In this document: one piece after another, positions 26,511 to 35,520 of the stretch
Layout: each line of letters starts with the position of its first letter
How positions within the stretch are numbered: position 1 is the stretch's first letter
Origin: Marine Group I thaumarchaeote
GTDB lineage: Archaea > Thermoproteota > Nitrososphaeria > Nitrososphaerales > Nitrosopumilaceae
Direction of reading: 5' to 3'
DNA length: 64,000 bases
Assembly (NCBI GenBank): GCA_013390905.1
Contig: JACATG010000001.1
Location: forward strand, 277,300 to 341,299
The notes under the pieces: model-generated
Told to the model about the DNA's origin: nothing
Database searches by the model: none
The model's input: only the letters and a program-made list of their open reading frames with translations
Position numbers and translations under genes: made by a program

Positions 26511-27002
26511 GTGAAATTACAAGTTTTAATGTTTTTTCAAGATGATCCAAAAAAATGTACAGCAGCCAAGATAGTGAAATTTGGTCTTGCCCAAAACATC
26601 AAAAAAATTAGTAAAAAAGGATTAGTTTTAGATCCTTTTTCTGAAAAGACCCTGTTGCCTAAAGATAAATCTTTAATTAATTCTATTGTTGGAATTGATT
26701 GCTCTTGGAATCTAACAGATCAAATCTTTTCTAAAAAATTTAATGGCATTAAACGAAAACTTCCACCATTACTTGCAGGAAATCCTGTAAATTATACAAA
26801 ACTAAACAAACTAACTACTGCTGAAGCACTGTCTGCTTCATTATTCATTTTAGGTTTCAAAGAACAAGGTCTGGAATTACTTGATAAATTCAAATGGGGA
26901 CATACTTTCTATGACCTTAACAAAAACCTCTTAGATGAATATTCAAAACTTAAAAATGAAGACCAAATAGAATCAATTCTAAAAGATTTTAGATTGTTAT
27001 AG
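26511..27002 (+). CDS. tsr3: rRNA aminocarboxypropyltransferase Tsr3
   Basis: Tsr3 transfers the aminocarboxypropyl group of SAM to a pseudouridine-derived base of small-subunit rRNA. The protein starts like other Tsr3 proteins (FFQDDPKKCTAAKIVKFGL) and carries GIDCSWNL near residue 65, LLAGNPVNYTKLNKL near 95, and ALSASLFILGF with FKWGHTFYDLN. I chose the GTG at 26511 (163 residues), which places the conserved N-terminus correctly; a TTG at 26502 would add three residues. Its 3' end overlaps the convergent solute-binding protein gene by 6 bases. Confidence 0.93.
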   Translation: MKLQVLMFFQDDPKKCTAAKIVKFGLAQNIKKISKKGLVLDPFSEKTLLPKDKSLINSIVGIDCSWNLTDQIFSKKFNGIKRKLPPLLAGNPVNYTKLNKLTTAEALSASLFILGFKEQGLELLDKFKWGHTFYDLNKNLLDEYSKLKNEDQIESILKDFRLL

Positions 27003-29453
27003 ATATTGCTTCTTAAGATAAACCCCTACTCCAATAAAGAACAGTATTGGTATTATCCAAATCCAATACTCTGATTTGTTTTCAGTAAATTCTATGTTGG
27101 TAGACAAACTAGTTGGTAATTCTGCTTTAACATCTGTTACAAGAAAACTTGATTCATAAAAATCTGGTTTCAACACAGAATTTGAAATTGCAAATATCTT
27201 GATGTTGTTTGCTCCTATTCCCAAATCTTTTGTATTCTCTGATGGCACAGTAACAGTAATTCTATTTCCATCTATATTGAGTGTCTCTGATGATATCATC
27301 CTTCCTTCAGTATTTGTCAAAAAGTATAGAATGGAATCTGAATTATCTACCTCTACTCTTATTTCCAATTCTTCTCCTCTTTGAATGATATTTTTCATTT
27401 CTATGTTCTTTATGATTGGTAATTTGGCTTTTTCAAATTCTGCCCATTCTCCAATTTTAAATGGATATGAATCATCATCAAATGCACTCACTGTAATCGT
27501 TCGTGATTCTGGCGAATATGATTTTAAATAAAATGGCCCATTACTTATCACTGCATGATTATTTGTTTCAATCCATTTTATTGAAGAATCATATCTATTT
27601 TGAAAATATTGGGAATTCTGATAATTTTCTTTTAATGCTGCAGGAATATAATTGGAATTTTTGAATTCTTGCAAATATTCTTTGATAAGATTTGCATCTG
27701 TTGGAATAATTAGTGATAACCAGTTCACATTTTTGCTTGTAGCGCCAGATCTTGAAAATGATACTTTTCCATCCATGACTGCTTTCTCCATTGCAGATGA
27801 AATTTCCCATGGCATTGAATTCCACAGTACTGCCCAATCTGCAATCTCCCCTTCATCAAAATGCCAATAATCCACATAAACTTCAATCGTATCCTCATCA
27901 ATTGGATTTACCCCAATTATTGTTTGAATAATTTGAGAAGTTCTTGGAGTAAATTCTGTATCAAAAGTTCTATCATTCTCATCAATTTGAGTTCCCCATT
28001 CTATTGTGAAGTACAATGAGTATAGAATATCATTGATATCCATTTCTTGTCCATTATGCCAGTTACTAAATTTATAATCGAATGTTACTTTACTTGTTGC
28101 AAGTGTATCTGGAGTAACATAATCCCATTTTTGAAAATACGGATTCCAAATTATTGCCTCTTGAGGAACAGTTAGTTTCTCATTTGGCCCTGCAGTTTCA
28201 ACTTGCCATTCTGCTCTAATAGGAAATGTTTCTCCTGTAAATGGATGTTTGAATGTTGCAGGATCCGAAATTATTCCCCAAATATGTCTACTATACATAT
28301 CAGTTAATCCCATGACTGGATTCCATGCTCCTTGATAGATTTGTTTTACACCAATTACAAACTCATTGTTACTACTTTGAGCATTAATGGGAGTGAATCT
28401 ACTTGGAACTCCAGCACCAAAGTCATTAACTATTCCCTTAACTTTTTCATTTACAACATATTGATCAATTTTACTTGCCAAAAAAATTCTAACAGACTCG
28501 TTAACTCCTTCAACAACTGCTTCTTGAATTAACTGTGATCTTTTTTCTGATGACTCAAAACCTCCAGTGTATATTTTCTGAGTAAGTGTATCTAATCTGT
28601 CATTTTTATAATTCCAGTATGATGGATCGTTAAATCCTGGCATAGTTGAAAACCAAGGAGAATACATTTGTCCTAATCCTACTGAATCGTATCTTACAAA
28701 CGCAGAGCGTCCCCACCCTTCAGTGTATAAACTCCACTTCAGATCAGAAGGATTTGAGCCATATACCACAACAAATGCTTTGTTCAGATCTCCAAAATCC
28801 TTTTTGATAGTAAATCCAATTTTTTGTAATTTAGATGCTAAAATTTCACCAATTGATTTTCTTACTGTATCATCACTTCTGATGAAAATTTTAATTTCTA
28901 TTGGTTTTGCATCAATTTGCCATTTACCATCAATTTTGACAGCTCCTCTTTCTTTCAGTACCCTAGTGATGATTTCTTCCGCAAGTACAGGATTGTATTT
29001 GAAATTAAATGCCTCTAGTTGTTCAATAACTGTAAGATATTCTGGATCTGATGGACCATAGTAAGAAATAATTGGAGATCCATATCCTCCCATCAGTTCA
29101 TTTACGATTAACTTTCGGTCTATCAAATAATTTAGGGCAAATCTGATATCTTTGCTTGAAAATGGATTGAATTCTTCAGATTCAGCAGGATTAACCAGAA
29201 TACTGTATGATCCACCTGTGGAATCAAAAACTTGTAATCCCTCTCTTGCCTGATAATTTTCTAATCTGTCTGATGAAATTGTATAATAGTAAACATCTAG
29301 ATTTCCATTCCGTACTTCTTCTAACGCTGTATTTTCATCTAGATACTGAATGAATTTTACTGAATCAAAAAATGTACTTTTTTCTGCAAATGATTCATTA
29401 TACATTATAACTGCAATTGAAAGAGCTAGTATGAGAACTAGCAATTTTTTCAT
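26997..29453 (-). CDS. Family 5 (peptide/nickel-type) solute-binding protein, unusual domain order
   Basis: The 818-residue protein has a signal peptide (residues 1-23), an extracellular body and a C-terminal membrane helix (about 797-815, WIWIIPILFFIGVGVYL) ending in KKQYL. The body is of SBP_bac_5 type, which binds oligopeptides or nickel for ABC import. The segment DIRFALNYLIDRKLI with its GYGSPI, normally in the second half of such proteins, is near residue 105. The segment NWHNGQEMDINDILYSL, normally near the N-terminus, is near residue 470. No permease or ATPase gene adjoins it. Confidence 0.82.
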   Translation of the reverse strand: MKKLLVLILALSIAVIMYNESFAEKSTFFDSVKFIQYLDENTALEEVRNGNLDVYYYTISSDRLENYQAREGLQVFDSTGGSYSILVNPAESEEFNPFSSKDIRFALNYLIDRKLIVNELMGGYGSPIISYYGPSDPEYLTVIEQLEAFNFKYNPVLAEEIITRVLKERGAVKIDGKWQIDAKPIEIKIFIRSDDTVRKSIGEILASKLQKIGFTIKKDFGDLNKAFVVVYGSNPSDLKWSLYTEGWGRSAFVRYDSVGLGQMYSPWFSTMPGFNDPSYWNYKNDRLDTLTQKIYTGGFESSEKRSQLIQEAVVEGVNESVRIFLASKIDQYVVNEKVKGIVNDFGAGVPSRFTPINAQSSNNEFVIGVKQIYQGAWNPVMGLTDMYSRHIWGIISDPATFKHPFTGETFPIRAEWQVETAGPNEKLTVPQEAIIWNPYFQKWDYVTPDTLATSKVTFDYKFSNWHNGQEMDINDILYSLYFTIEWGTQIDENDRTFDTEFTPRTSQIIQTIIGVNPIDEDTIEVYVDYWHFDEGEIADWAVLWNSMPWEISSAMEKAVMDGKVSFSRSGATSKNVNWLSLIIPTDANLIKEYLQEFKNSNYIPAALKENYQNSQYFQNRYDSSIKWIETNNHAVISNGPFYLKSYSPESRTITVSAFDDDSYPFKIGEWAEFEKAKLPIIKNIEMKNIIQRGEELEIRVEVDNSDSILYFLTNTEGRMISSETLNIDGNRITVTVPSENTKDLGIGANNIKIFAISNSVLKPDFYESSFLVTDVKAELPTSLSTNIEFTENKSEYWIWIIPILFFIGVGVYLKKQYL

Positions 29454-29533
29454 AATCCTAATTTAAAATACTTGTAATAAAATCTATATCATAATACTTT
29501 GAAGTTATAAGCTCATAAAACCTATATGTTTAT

Positions 29534-30187
29534 GTGAATTCAAAAATGGAGTTGAAAATTCATCCTAAAATAATTGTTGGATTACAAGGAATTATTTCAG
29601 GTGGAATTTCGGTTGAGGATTTTTCTGCTGTTACAAAACTAAATGTTATGGACTCAGAAACAATTTTAGATGAATTCATAAAAAATAACATTGGAACAAA
29701 ACAAGACAATTTATATTATTTTGAAGATGGTGATAAACTAAAAATTGTTGTTACGCTACTTCAGAATGGTTTTCCTATTGATGAAATTTCAGTTGCATTA
29801 GATTGGAAAGATTTTGAAGGTTTGACTGCAGCAATTTTAGCTTCAAAAGATTTTGCAGTAATTAAGAACATGATTTTGACCAAACCTAGAATGGAAATTG
29901 ATGTTATTGGTATTAGATTAGGCATTGCAATTTTAATTGATTGTAAACATTGGAAGCGTTATAGTATTTCATCATTAACAACTGTTGTCAAAAAACAGAT
30001 TAAAAGAACAAAACACTATATTACAAAAACTCAGGGGGCTTTCGCTGTACCTGTAATTGTTACATTGTATCGAGATAAAGTAGATTTTATTCAAAATGTA
30101 CCCATAGTACCTATTTTCCAATTTTCTTCATTTATTGATGAATTTTATGGAAACCTTGATCAAATGAAGACTATAGAAACAAACTAG
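29534..30187 (+). CDS. PD-(D/E)xK nuclease-like protein
   Basis: The N-terminal 100 residues are helical with a winged-helix look (GISVEDFSAVTKLNV). The C-terminal half has RMEIDVIGIRLGIAILIDCK near residue 120-140, matching the Glu/Asp...Asp-x-Lys core of restriction-endonuclease-fold proteins, here IDV..DCK, with HW after it as in Mrr/NERD-like members. It could be a DNA repair or housekeeping nuclease. The start is GTG at 29534, with ATG at 29546 (MELKIH) as alternative. Its end overlaps the convergent DUF2070 gene by 17 bases. Confidence 0.7.
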   Translation: MNSKMELKIHPKIIVGLQGIISGGISVEDFSAVTKLNVMDSETILDEFIKNNIGTKQDNLYYFEDGDKLKIVVTLLQNGFPIDEISVALDWKDFEGLTAAILASKDFAVIKNMILTKPRMEIDVIGIRLGIAILIDCKHWKRYSISSLTTVVKKQIKRTKHYITKTQGAFAVPVIVTLYRDKVDFIQNVPIVPIFQFSSFIDEFYGNLDQMKTIETN

Positions 30188-31910
30188 TTATGAAAAAACA
30201 CACTGCTCCAATCATGAATATTTTTGATATTTTCAAAGAGTTATCAAGTGCTTTGGAAAAGTCCTCAAATATTCCTTGCCCCATAATTTTTACATCTGTT
30301 TGATTTTCCAATATTTCATACTTTGCAGTTGTTGTTTTTGTTTCAGCAATTTCAGCAATGTCCAAAAACCATTTTGATAATTTTTCAGAATCTGTAATTA
30401 AACCTAATTGATAGTATCCATTTCTGTTCCTAGGTTTAACTGGTGCATAATGAGTGTCTGATGTACAAATCTCTAAAAGATTACAGTCTCTTTTTGCAAA
30501 ATTTTCTACAATTTTCTCTCTTACTCCATTTTCCATATTATTTGCATCGGCCCATCCTATGAAGTATTTTTTATTATTGATTTTTAGACATATTATTCCA
30601 AGGCCTCCCATTCCTAAATCTTCAGTCCGGACATCCATGTCATTAGAATTTGAATATCCAAATTCAATTGGATAGTTCTCTTTTGTCATCAATGAGTCTA
30701 AACAAGACTTAGCTGCCTTTAGCATGTCTTCACCATCCTCTTTTGAAATTTTAGAACCCATAGCATTGTGACTATCGACAATCATTATTCTTGTGTAATC
30801 TCGATTTTTTGCATACTGTTCTATCTCTGTTTTCATGTAACTTGGAATGTCTTCCATTCCATGTGGCGATAAGGATAAAAACAATACTGGATTTTTTCCA
30901 AATAATAAACCTATAACTCTTGCTTTGTTAATTTGAACTGTTACTGGCTCTGTACAAACAAGCCCCTCATCTTTTACCTTACTGTTTTTTAGATTTTCTA
31001 GATAGATCTCTACTTCATTTTTTGAGGGTAAATTTAGTGAATGATCTGATATGCTATGCAATACCATAGCTGATGAATTGAAATTTTTATAAATTAGATA
31101 AGGTATGTTACTTCCTCCCACTGGATGATATGGACCTGGATGAATTTCTGGTAAAATCATCCTAAATTCTGTATTCCCATTAGACGATAGTAACCTAATT
31201 TGGGATGTTGATATCTTTGTCTTATTTGAGCGTTGCTCCATTAACTCTTCTGCCTCAGTAAAGTCATTTTTTTGTGAAGCCAAATATGCTTGAATTGTTT
31301 TATGTGTACTTTGCATTCCAGGTCTTCCTGCTTTATCCGTTAATAATGACCAGACACTAGCAATGATCAAAAATGCTATTCCGTATCCTAATGCCATTGG
31401 ATTTGTAAGCATTGGAATCCACATATCTTGTGGAATTAATATTAGAAACATTGCAAGTGGTTGTATCAAACAAATTGCCCAAATCTTTTTGATAGTAACT
31501 CCTAGAGTAGTTGTAAAAACACCAATTCTTATACTTGCAAACAAAAACATTCCCAATGTTATAAAAAACAAAGATATTTCTTTTGATAATACCACACTTG
31601 CTAGTAATCCCATTAACAGAATTGCAACCCACAACAAGTTTGCAAAAAGTGATACGTGAAGTACTTTAGAATATTCTTTCTTTTTTGTAAATCTAGTATC
31701 AAGTAATTGTGTGATTGCTAAAACCATTACAACAAGAGGAATTCTAAACCAGAAATCTTCCGAACCAAAATATCCTAAATATGTTGTAACTGTAATCGCT
31801 ACTGCAACAATTAATGAGGCAATTAAAGAAAAGTAATGTGATGATGGGTTAATTAGAGTAAGAGAAAATTTGCTGTGTATATTTGAAACATTATCTGAAG
31901 CTTTTTGCAT
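30171..31910 (-). CDS. DUF2070 family membrane protein
   Basis: The 579-residue protein has about six membrane helices in residues 25-195, then a soluble domain of about 340 residues and a final helix at the C-terminus. The conserved soluble signature HPGPYHPVGGSNIPYLIY is near residue 255, and VDSHNAMGS and TSDTHYAP lie further on; the repeated Asp/His residues suggest a metal site. The family is archaeal and uncharacterised. It sits 7 bases after sec61-beta on the same strand, a hint of a link to protein export. Confidence 0.88.
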   Translation of the reverse strand: MQKASDNVSNIHSKFSLTLINPSSHYFSLIASLIVAVAITVTTYLGYFGSEDFWFRIPLVVMVLAITQLLDTRFTKKKEYSKVLHVSLFANLLWVAILLMGLLASVVLSKEISLFFITLGMFLFASIRIGVFTTTLGVTIKKIWAICLIQPLAMFLILIPQDMWIPMLTNPMALGYGIAFLIIASVWSLLTDKAGRPGMQSTHKTIQAYLASQKNDFTEAEELMEQRSNKTKISTSQIRLLSSNGNTEFRMILPEIHPGPYHPVGGSNIPYLIYKNFNSSAMVLHSISDHSLNLPSKNEVEIYLENLKNSKVKDEGLVCTEPVTVQINKARVIGLLFGKNPVLFLSLSPHGMEDIPSYMKTEIEQYAKNRDYTRIMIVDSHNAMGSKISKEDGEDMLKAAKSCLDSLMTKENYPIEFGYSNSNDMDVRTEDLGMGGLGIICLKINNKKYFIGWADANNMENGVREKIVENFAKRDCNLLEICTSDTHYAPVKPRNRNGYYQLGLITDSEKLSKWFLDIAEIAETKTTTAKYEILENQTDVKIMGQGIFEDFSKALDNSLKISKIFMIGAVCFFITSLFL

Positions 31911-31917
31911 TGTCTTT

Positions 31918-32088
31918 TCACGGAGCTAGAAAGATATCAATTAACCATGAAACTATAATTAAACTGATAGGAATTGTTACTATGATTTTTGGATTTATTC
32001 TCCATCCCTTTGTCTCATCTTCAAAGAATCTCATGAGACCGCCACTTGATGCTGGAAGTGGTGCTGCTTTGCTCTTCTTACTACTCAT
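31918..32088 (-). CDS. secG: Preprotein translocase subunit Sec61-beta
   Basis: The 56-residue protein reads MSSKKSKAAPLPASSGGLMRF, then FEDETKGWRINPK and a single C-terminal helix (IIVTIPISLIIVSWLIDIF). This is the archaeal Sec61-beta pattern: a Ser/Ala/Pro-rich start, the G.(L/M).RF.E.E..G.(R/K).(S/N)P motif, then a tail anchor. It joins SecY and SecE in the membrane channel. The gene is shorter than most search limits and lies under a longer meaningless frame on the opposite strand. DUF2070 follows 7 bases downstream. Confidence 0.93.
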   Translation of the reverse strand: MSSKKSKAAPLPASSGGLMRFFEDETKGWRINPKIIVTIPISLIIVSWLIDIFLAP

Positions 32089-32123
32089 AACAAATCAAAA
32101 ATCAAGATTTTAACATAAAAACC

Positions 32124-32456
32124 TTATTGTCTATTCTTTATTTTTTCTATAGTTTCCAATAACAAATTGATCGATTTTAAAATCTCTTGTTGTTTTTCGT
32201 GGCTGCTTTCCTGTTCAAGTTCTTTTGATACAGATTCCAACTTTTTTTCTAATGTCTCTTCTAAAGATGATTTTGTGCTTTGTGTGGTTTTTTCTTTTGG
32301 AATATCTTTTTTTTCAGGTTCTTGCCCACAATTGATGCATAATGCATATCCATCTTTCATTACCCTCACTCCTTTGCAATATGGACAACGTTCACTAAGC
32401 AATGTTGCACCTTTTAACAACATTTCAGCAGCTTTTTTTGTGAGATCTTTTGACAT
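32124..32456 (-). CDS. SSSCA1/p27 autoantigen family zinc protein
   Basis: The 110-residue protein opens MSKDLTKKAAEMLLKGATLL and then has a zinc ribbon CPYCKG...CINCGQ, the pattern of the Sjogren/scleroderma autoantigen 1 family found across archaea. The last 60 residues are a Glu/Lys-rich coiled coil. The function is unknown. It is the first gene of the leftward group with sec61-beta and DUF2070, 35 bases upstream of the former. Confidence 0.9.
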   Translation of the reverse strand: MSKDLTKKAAEMLLKGATLLSERCPYCKGVRVMKDGYALCINCGQEPEKKDIPKEKTTQSTKSSLEETLEKKLESVSKELEQESSHEKQQEILKSINLLLETIEKIKNRQ

Positions 32457-32560
32457 CCTCTTTCTTTGATTTCCTATCTAAAAAATTTGATTGTTTTTAA
32501 TTTCTATTTAGCATTCAAACAAGGCTTAATAGTGCGTAGAATTGAATTGATTTCGAACGA

Positions 32561-32869
32561 ATGGCAGTAATTTGTAATACTTGTGGTCTTCCAGATGACT
32601 TGTGTGCTTGTGGTGAACTTGCCAAAGACAGCACAAAAATTATAATTCGATTAGAAACTAGACGATTTAGGAAAAAGGGTACTATGATAGAGGGATTAGA
32701 TCCTAAACTAAACAATTTAGAATCCGTTGCCAGAGATCTCAAAAATAAATACGCTTGTGGCGGAACTGCAAAAGAAGGATATATCTTCTTACAAGGTGAT
32801 CATAGAGAAACTATCAAAGAAACATTGGTTGGGTTAGGATTTTCTGAAGATAGTATAGAACTACATTAG
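32561..32869 (+). CDS. Translation initiation factor aIF1 (SUI1)
   Basis: aIF1 sits on the small ribosomal subunit and checks start codon pairing. The 102-residue protein has a short Cys-rich start (CNTCGLPDDLCACGE) and the SUI1 fold: IIIRLETRRFRKKGTMIEGL, then LKNKYACGGTAKEGYIFLQGDH with the conserved CGG loop, and the final TLVGLGFSEDSIELH. It lies 6 bases upstream of a CPBP protease gene, probably on the same message. Confidence 0.96.
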   Translation: MAVICNTCGLPDDLCACGELAKDSTKIIIRLETRRFRKKGTMIEGLDPKLNNLESVARDLKNKYACGGTAKEGYIFLQGDHRETIKETLVGLGFSEDSIELH

Positions 32870-32875
32870 AAGAAA

Positions 32876-33865
32876 TTGCAAACTTCAAACAAAATTTTCC
32901 AAGCTCTTGGAATTCCTTTCACAGCATTAGTATCTGTAATTTTTGGTTTACTTCTTGTTTCATTTCCAATCGGAATTTTTGTTGTTTTTGAAAGTGAAAT
33001 TGGTGGCGATATCAATTATGAGTATCCTCTAACTCATTTAGAACTTTTTAATGGAACAGAACTGTATCAAGCTCCAATTGACATCAGTATTGGTGATGTG
33101 TTTGTTATATTGTGGACTTTTTATCTTATACTTTTTGTAATTGCCATATTAGGCCCAAAACATGGATTCTTGAAATCTCTTTCATCGATAATTTCTTTTG
33201 GAAAATATGATACTAATTCAAACTATTTGATTAATATGATAAAGTGGTTTTCAATTTTAGTTTTAATTTCTATATTGATTAATTTTGTTCAAGAGCAATT
33301 TAGTATTGTAACTATTCCTCCTCTTGTTGACAATGATCTTATCCAGTTTTTTTATGTAAGTCTTGCTCCATTGGTGGAAGAATTTGGATTCCGTTTAGTC
33401 TTGATTGGAGTTCCACTATTTGTTATTTATTCTCACAAATCTTCTATAAAATATCTTATCAAATGTTTATGGAATCCCGGTAATTTAGATATTCATGATT
33501 CTACAAAGGCAATTTTCTTGATTGTTTTTGTTGGTTTTGTTTTTGGATTTGCACATATTGCTTTAGGTGAATCTTGGAGCGAAGGTAAATTTGTTCAAGC
33601 TACAGCAAGTGGAATTATTTTAGGATGGGTGTATCTTAAATATGGTTTTGTTGTTTCTCTTTTAATTCATTGGGCTACAAATTATTTTATATTTTCATAT
33701 GCAAATTTCATTTCTCAATTAAATTTTATTTCAATCGAGGCCGCATTTTCTCATTCACTGATGTCATTGTTAGAACTGTTATTCTTGATTACAGGCTCTC
33801 TATCAATTTGTATATTATTAGTTAGGAGATTTTATTCTAAAAGAGTTTCTGATTTAGAGATTTAG
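32876..33865 (+). CDS. CPBP family intramembrane metalloprotease
   Basis: The 329-residue protein has about eight membrane helices. The CPBP (CAAX protease/Abi) motifs are present: the EExxxR-like APLVEEFGFRLVLIG near residue 165, FGFAHIALG near 225 and the final LLIHWATNYF near 265. These Glu and His residues hold the catalytic metal. Members process prenylated or other membrane proteins and sometimes act in stress or immunity. The start is TTG at 32876. Its end overlaps the convergent tfb gene by 12 bases. Confidence 0.88.
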   Translation: MQTSNKIFQALGIPFTALVSVIFGLLLVSFPIGIFVVFESEIGGDINYEYPLTHLELFNGTELYQAPIDISIGDVFVILWTFYLILFVIAILGPKHGFLKSLSSIISFGKYDTNSNYLINMIKWFSILVLISILINFVQEQFSIVTIPPLVDNDLIQFFYVSLAPLVEEFGFRLVLIGVPLFVIYSHKSSIKYLIKCLWNPGNLDIHDSTKAIFLIVFVGFVFGFAHIALGESWSEGKFVQATASGIILGWVYLKYGFVVSLLIHWATNYFIFSYANFISQLNFISIEAAFSHSLMSLLELLFLITGSLSICILLVRRFYSKRVSDLEI

Positions 33866-34777
33866 GGCTACTTTCAAGCCTTTGTATCTATTTCTAATTG
33901 TAACCTCAGTTACTCCTGCTGCTTCAGCTACATCTCGCTGTGTTTTGTTTTCTCCAAGTGTTACACATGCAACATACAGCGCAGCCGCCGCTAATCCCAT
34001 TGGATCTTTTCCTGCAGAAATTTTGAGTTCTTCAGCTCTCTGTAAAATTTTTGTTGCTTTTCTTTTAGTTTTTTCAGATAATCCTGCTTTACTTGCAATT
34101 CTTGAAATACAATTAATTGGATTAACCACAGGCATTTTTAAATTTAGTTCTCTTAACAATAGACGATAACACCGAGCAATATCTTTTCTTTTAATGTTAC
34201 TTGCTTGTGCAATATCTTTTAATGTTCTAGGAGTCTCTGTATCTCTACATGCTGCATAGAGCGCTGATGCAATCAATGCTGAAATAGATCGTCCTCTGAC
34301 AAGTCCTTTTTCAAGTGCTTTTCTGTAAATGTATGCTGCTTTTTCAATAACTGCATCTCCTACTGCTAGTTTATCTTTTAGTCTATCTAGTTCACTAAAT
34401 GCTTGTCTAAAGTTTCTATCTACTGGTTCATGAACCTGACTTCTACTATCCCATGTTCTGAGTCTTTCAATTGTACTTTTCATAGCAGCAGTAAGTGGTT
34501 TTCCAGTTGCGTCTCTATTTTGAGGATTAATGACAGTTGCCAACCCCATGTCGTGCATTGCAAGTGAAGTTGGAACTCCTGCCCTACTTTTGTTTTCGCC
34601 CTCATTTGAAAATGATCTCCATTCTGGTCCTGATTCATCTACTTTATCGGTAATCACAAATCCACATTTCCCACAAAAATTCTCACCAGTACTAGAATCG
34701 GTGACTAAAGCACCTTGTCCACATCTAGGACATTTCTCCTTTGCATTTACTCTCTCAACCATTATTACATTCACCAA
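33854..34777 (-). CDS. tfb: Transcription initiation factor TFB
   Basis: TFB bridges TBP on the promoter and RNA polymerase. The 307-residue protein starts with a zinc ribbon (CPRCGQ...CGKCGF, residues 14-36), followed by the B-reader region and two cyclin-like repeats (about 115-205 and 210-305) with GLVRGRSISALIASALYAACR and DPMGLAAAALYVAC. An inner ATG at residue 6 (MVERVNAKEKC) is an alternative start. With two tbp genes 12-16 kb away, this window holds much of a basal initiation set. Confidence 0.96.
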   Translation of the reverse strand: MVNVIMVERVNAKEKCPRCGQGALVTDSSTGENFCGKCGFVITDKVDESGPEWRSFSNEGENKSRAGVPTSLAMHDMGLATVINPQNRDATGKPLTAAMKSTIERLRTWDSRSQVHEPVDRNFRQAFSELDRLKDKLAVGDAVIEKAAYIYRKALEKGLVRGRSISALIASALYAACRDTETPRTLKDIAQASNIKRKDIARCYRLLLRELNLKMPVVNPINCISRIASKAGLSEKTKRKATKILQRAEELKISAGKDPMGLAAAALYVACVTLGENKTQRDVAEAAGVTEVTIRNRYKGLKVALNL

Positions 34778-34880
34778 AACTTTTTATGATAATATTTAAC
34801 ATTTTCTAATTTATTACTTATAAGCTTGTTGATTATATTATATGGGCCAAGCAAATTTTGTTATTTTTTGATATATTTCA

Positions 34881-35519
34881 TTAATTTGTTCCTAAAATTT
34901 TTTTGATTTTTTCAGCAATCTGAGGCTTTTCATTTTGTTCTAATAGAAATTCCAAATCTTCAATATTGTCTACATCCCACATAATTCTTTTCACAAAAAC
35001 CATTGCTACATTTCGTGTGTATTCCTTAGCGGTATTCATGTGGATCTTGTAGCTGTCCTCATCATAATGCGTCTCCATCAGATCTATAGGCATTCTTGCA
35101 AGTGCATTAGTCCCATCAAACCTTCTTGATGGCACAACTATTACAAAATTCGGCGGTGCCTTGTAGTTCAACATAAAGTCAATATCCTGAGTTTTGATGT
35201 ATGGGATATCTTGAGGAAATACAATTGAAGCATCAAAATTATTCTCTAAAAGATACTTGTCTGCAAGCGCAACTGCACCATTGACACTTTCTTCTTTTTC
35301 ATCAATTATAGTAATTGTGTTAAATTTTTTCCCAATCTCAATCGCTTTTTCCTCTCTTGTTACTAAGATTGATTTTTCAATTTGTGGAGATATTGACATT
35401 GTGTATAGGATTTCTTCTAACATTACTTTGCACAAGTCTTCTATTTGAAGTGGGGATAGATCTAAACGAGTCTTTGCATTAGAGAAAGTCTTAACAGGAA
35501 TAATTGCTGCTATTTTCAA
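34881..35519 (-). CDS. cofC: 2-phospho-L-lactate guanylyltransferase
   Basis: CofC activates the phospho-acid (phospholactate or a related compound) with GTP to the nucleotide donor for F420. The 212-residue protein starts MKIAAIIPVKTFSNAKTRL, the nucleotidyltransferase loop of the family, with FPQDIPYI near residue 100 as the metal-binding Asp region and the C-terminal MWDVDNIEDLEFL. It begins 1 base after the cofD stop, so donor synthesis and transfer are encoded together. Confidence 0.93.
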   Translation of the reverse strand: MKIAAIIPVKTFSNAKTRLDLSPLQIEDLCKVMLEEILYTMSISPQIEKSILVTREEKAIEIGKKFNTITIIDEKEESVNGAVALADKYLLENNFDASIVFPQDIPYIKTQDIDFMLNYKAPPNFVIVVPSRRFDGTNALARMPIDLMETHYDEDSYKIHMNTAKEYTRNVAMVFVKRIMWDVDNIEDLEFLLEQNEKPQIAEKIKKILGTN

Positions 35520-35520
35520 A

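Noticed and set aside
31883..32113. Plus-strand frame of 76 codons
   Set aside because: It lies antisense to Sec61-beta, whose short frame shows the exact family pattern; the plus frame has no family resemblance.
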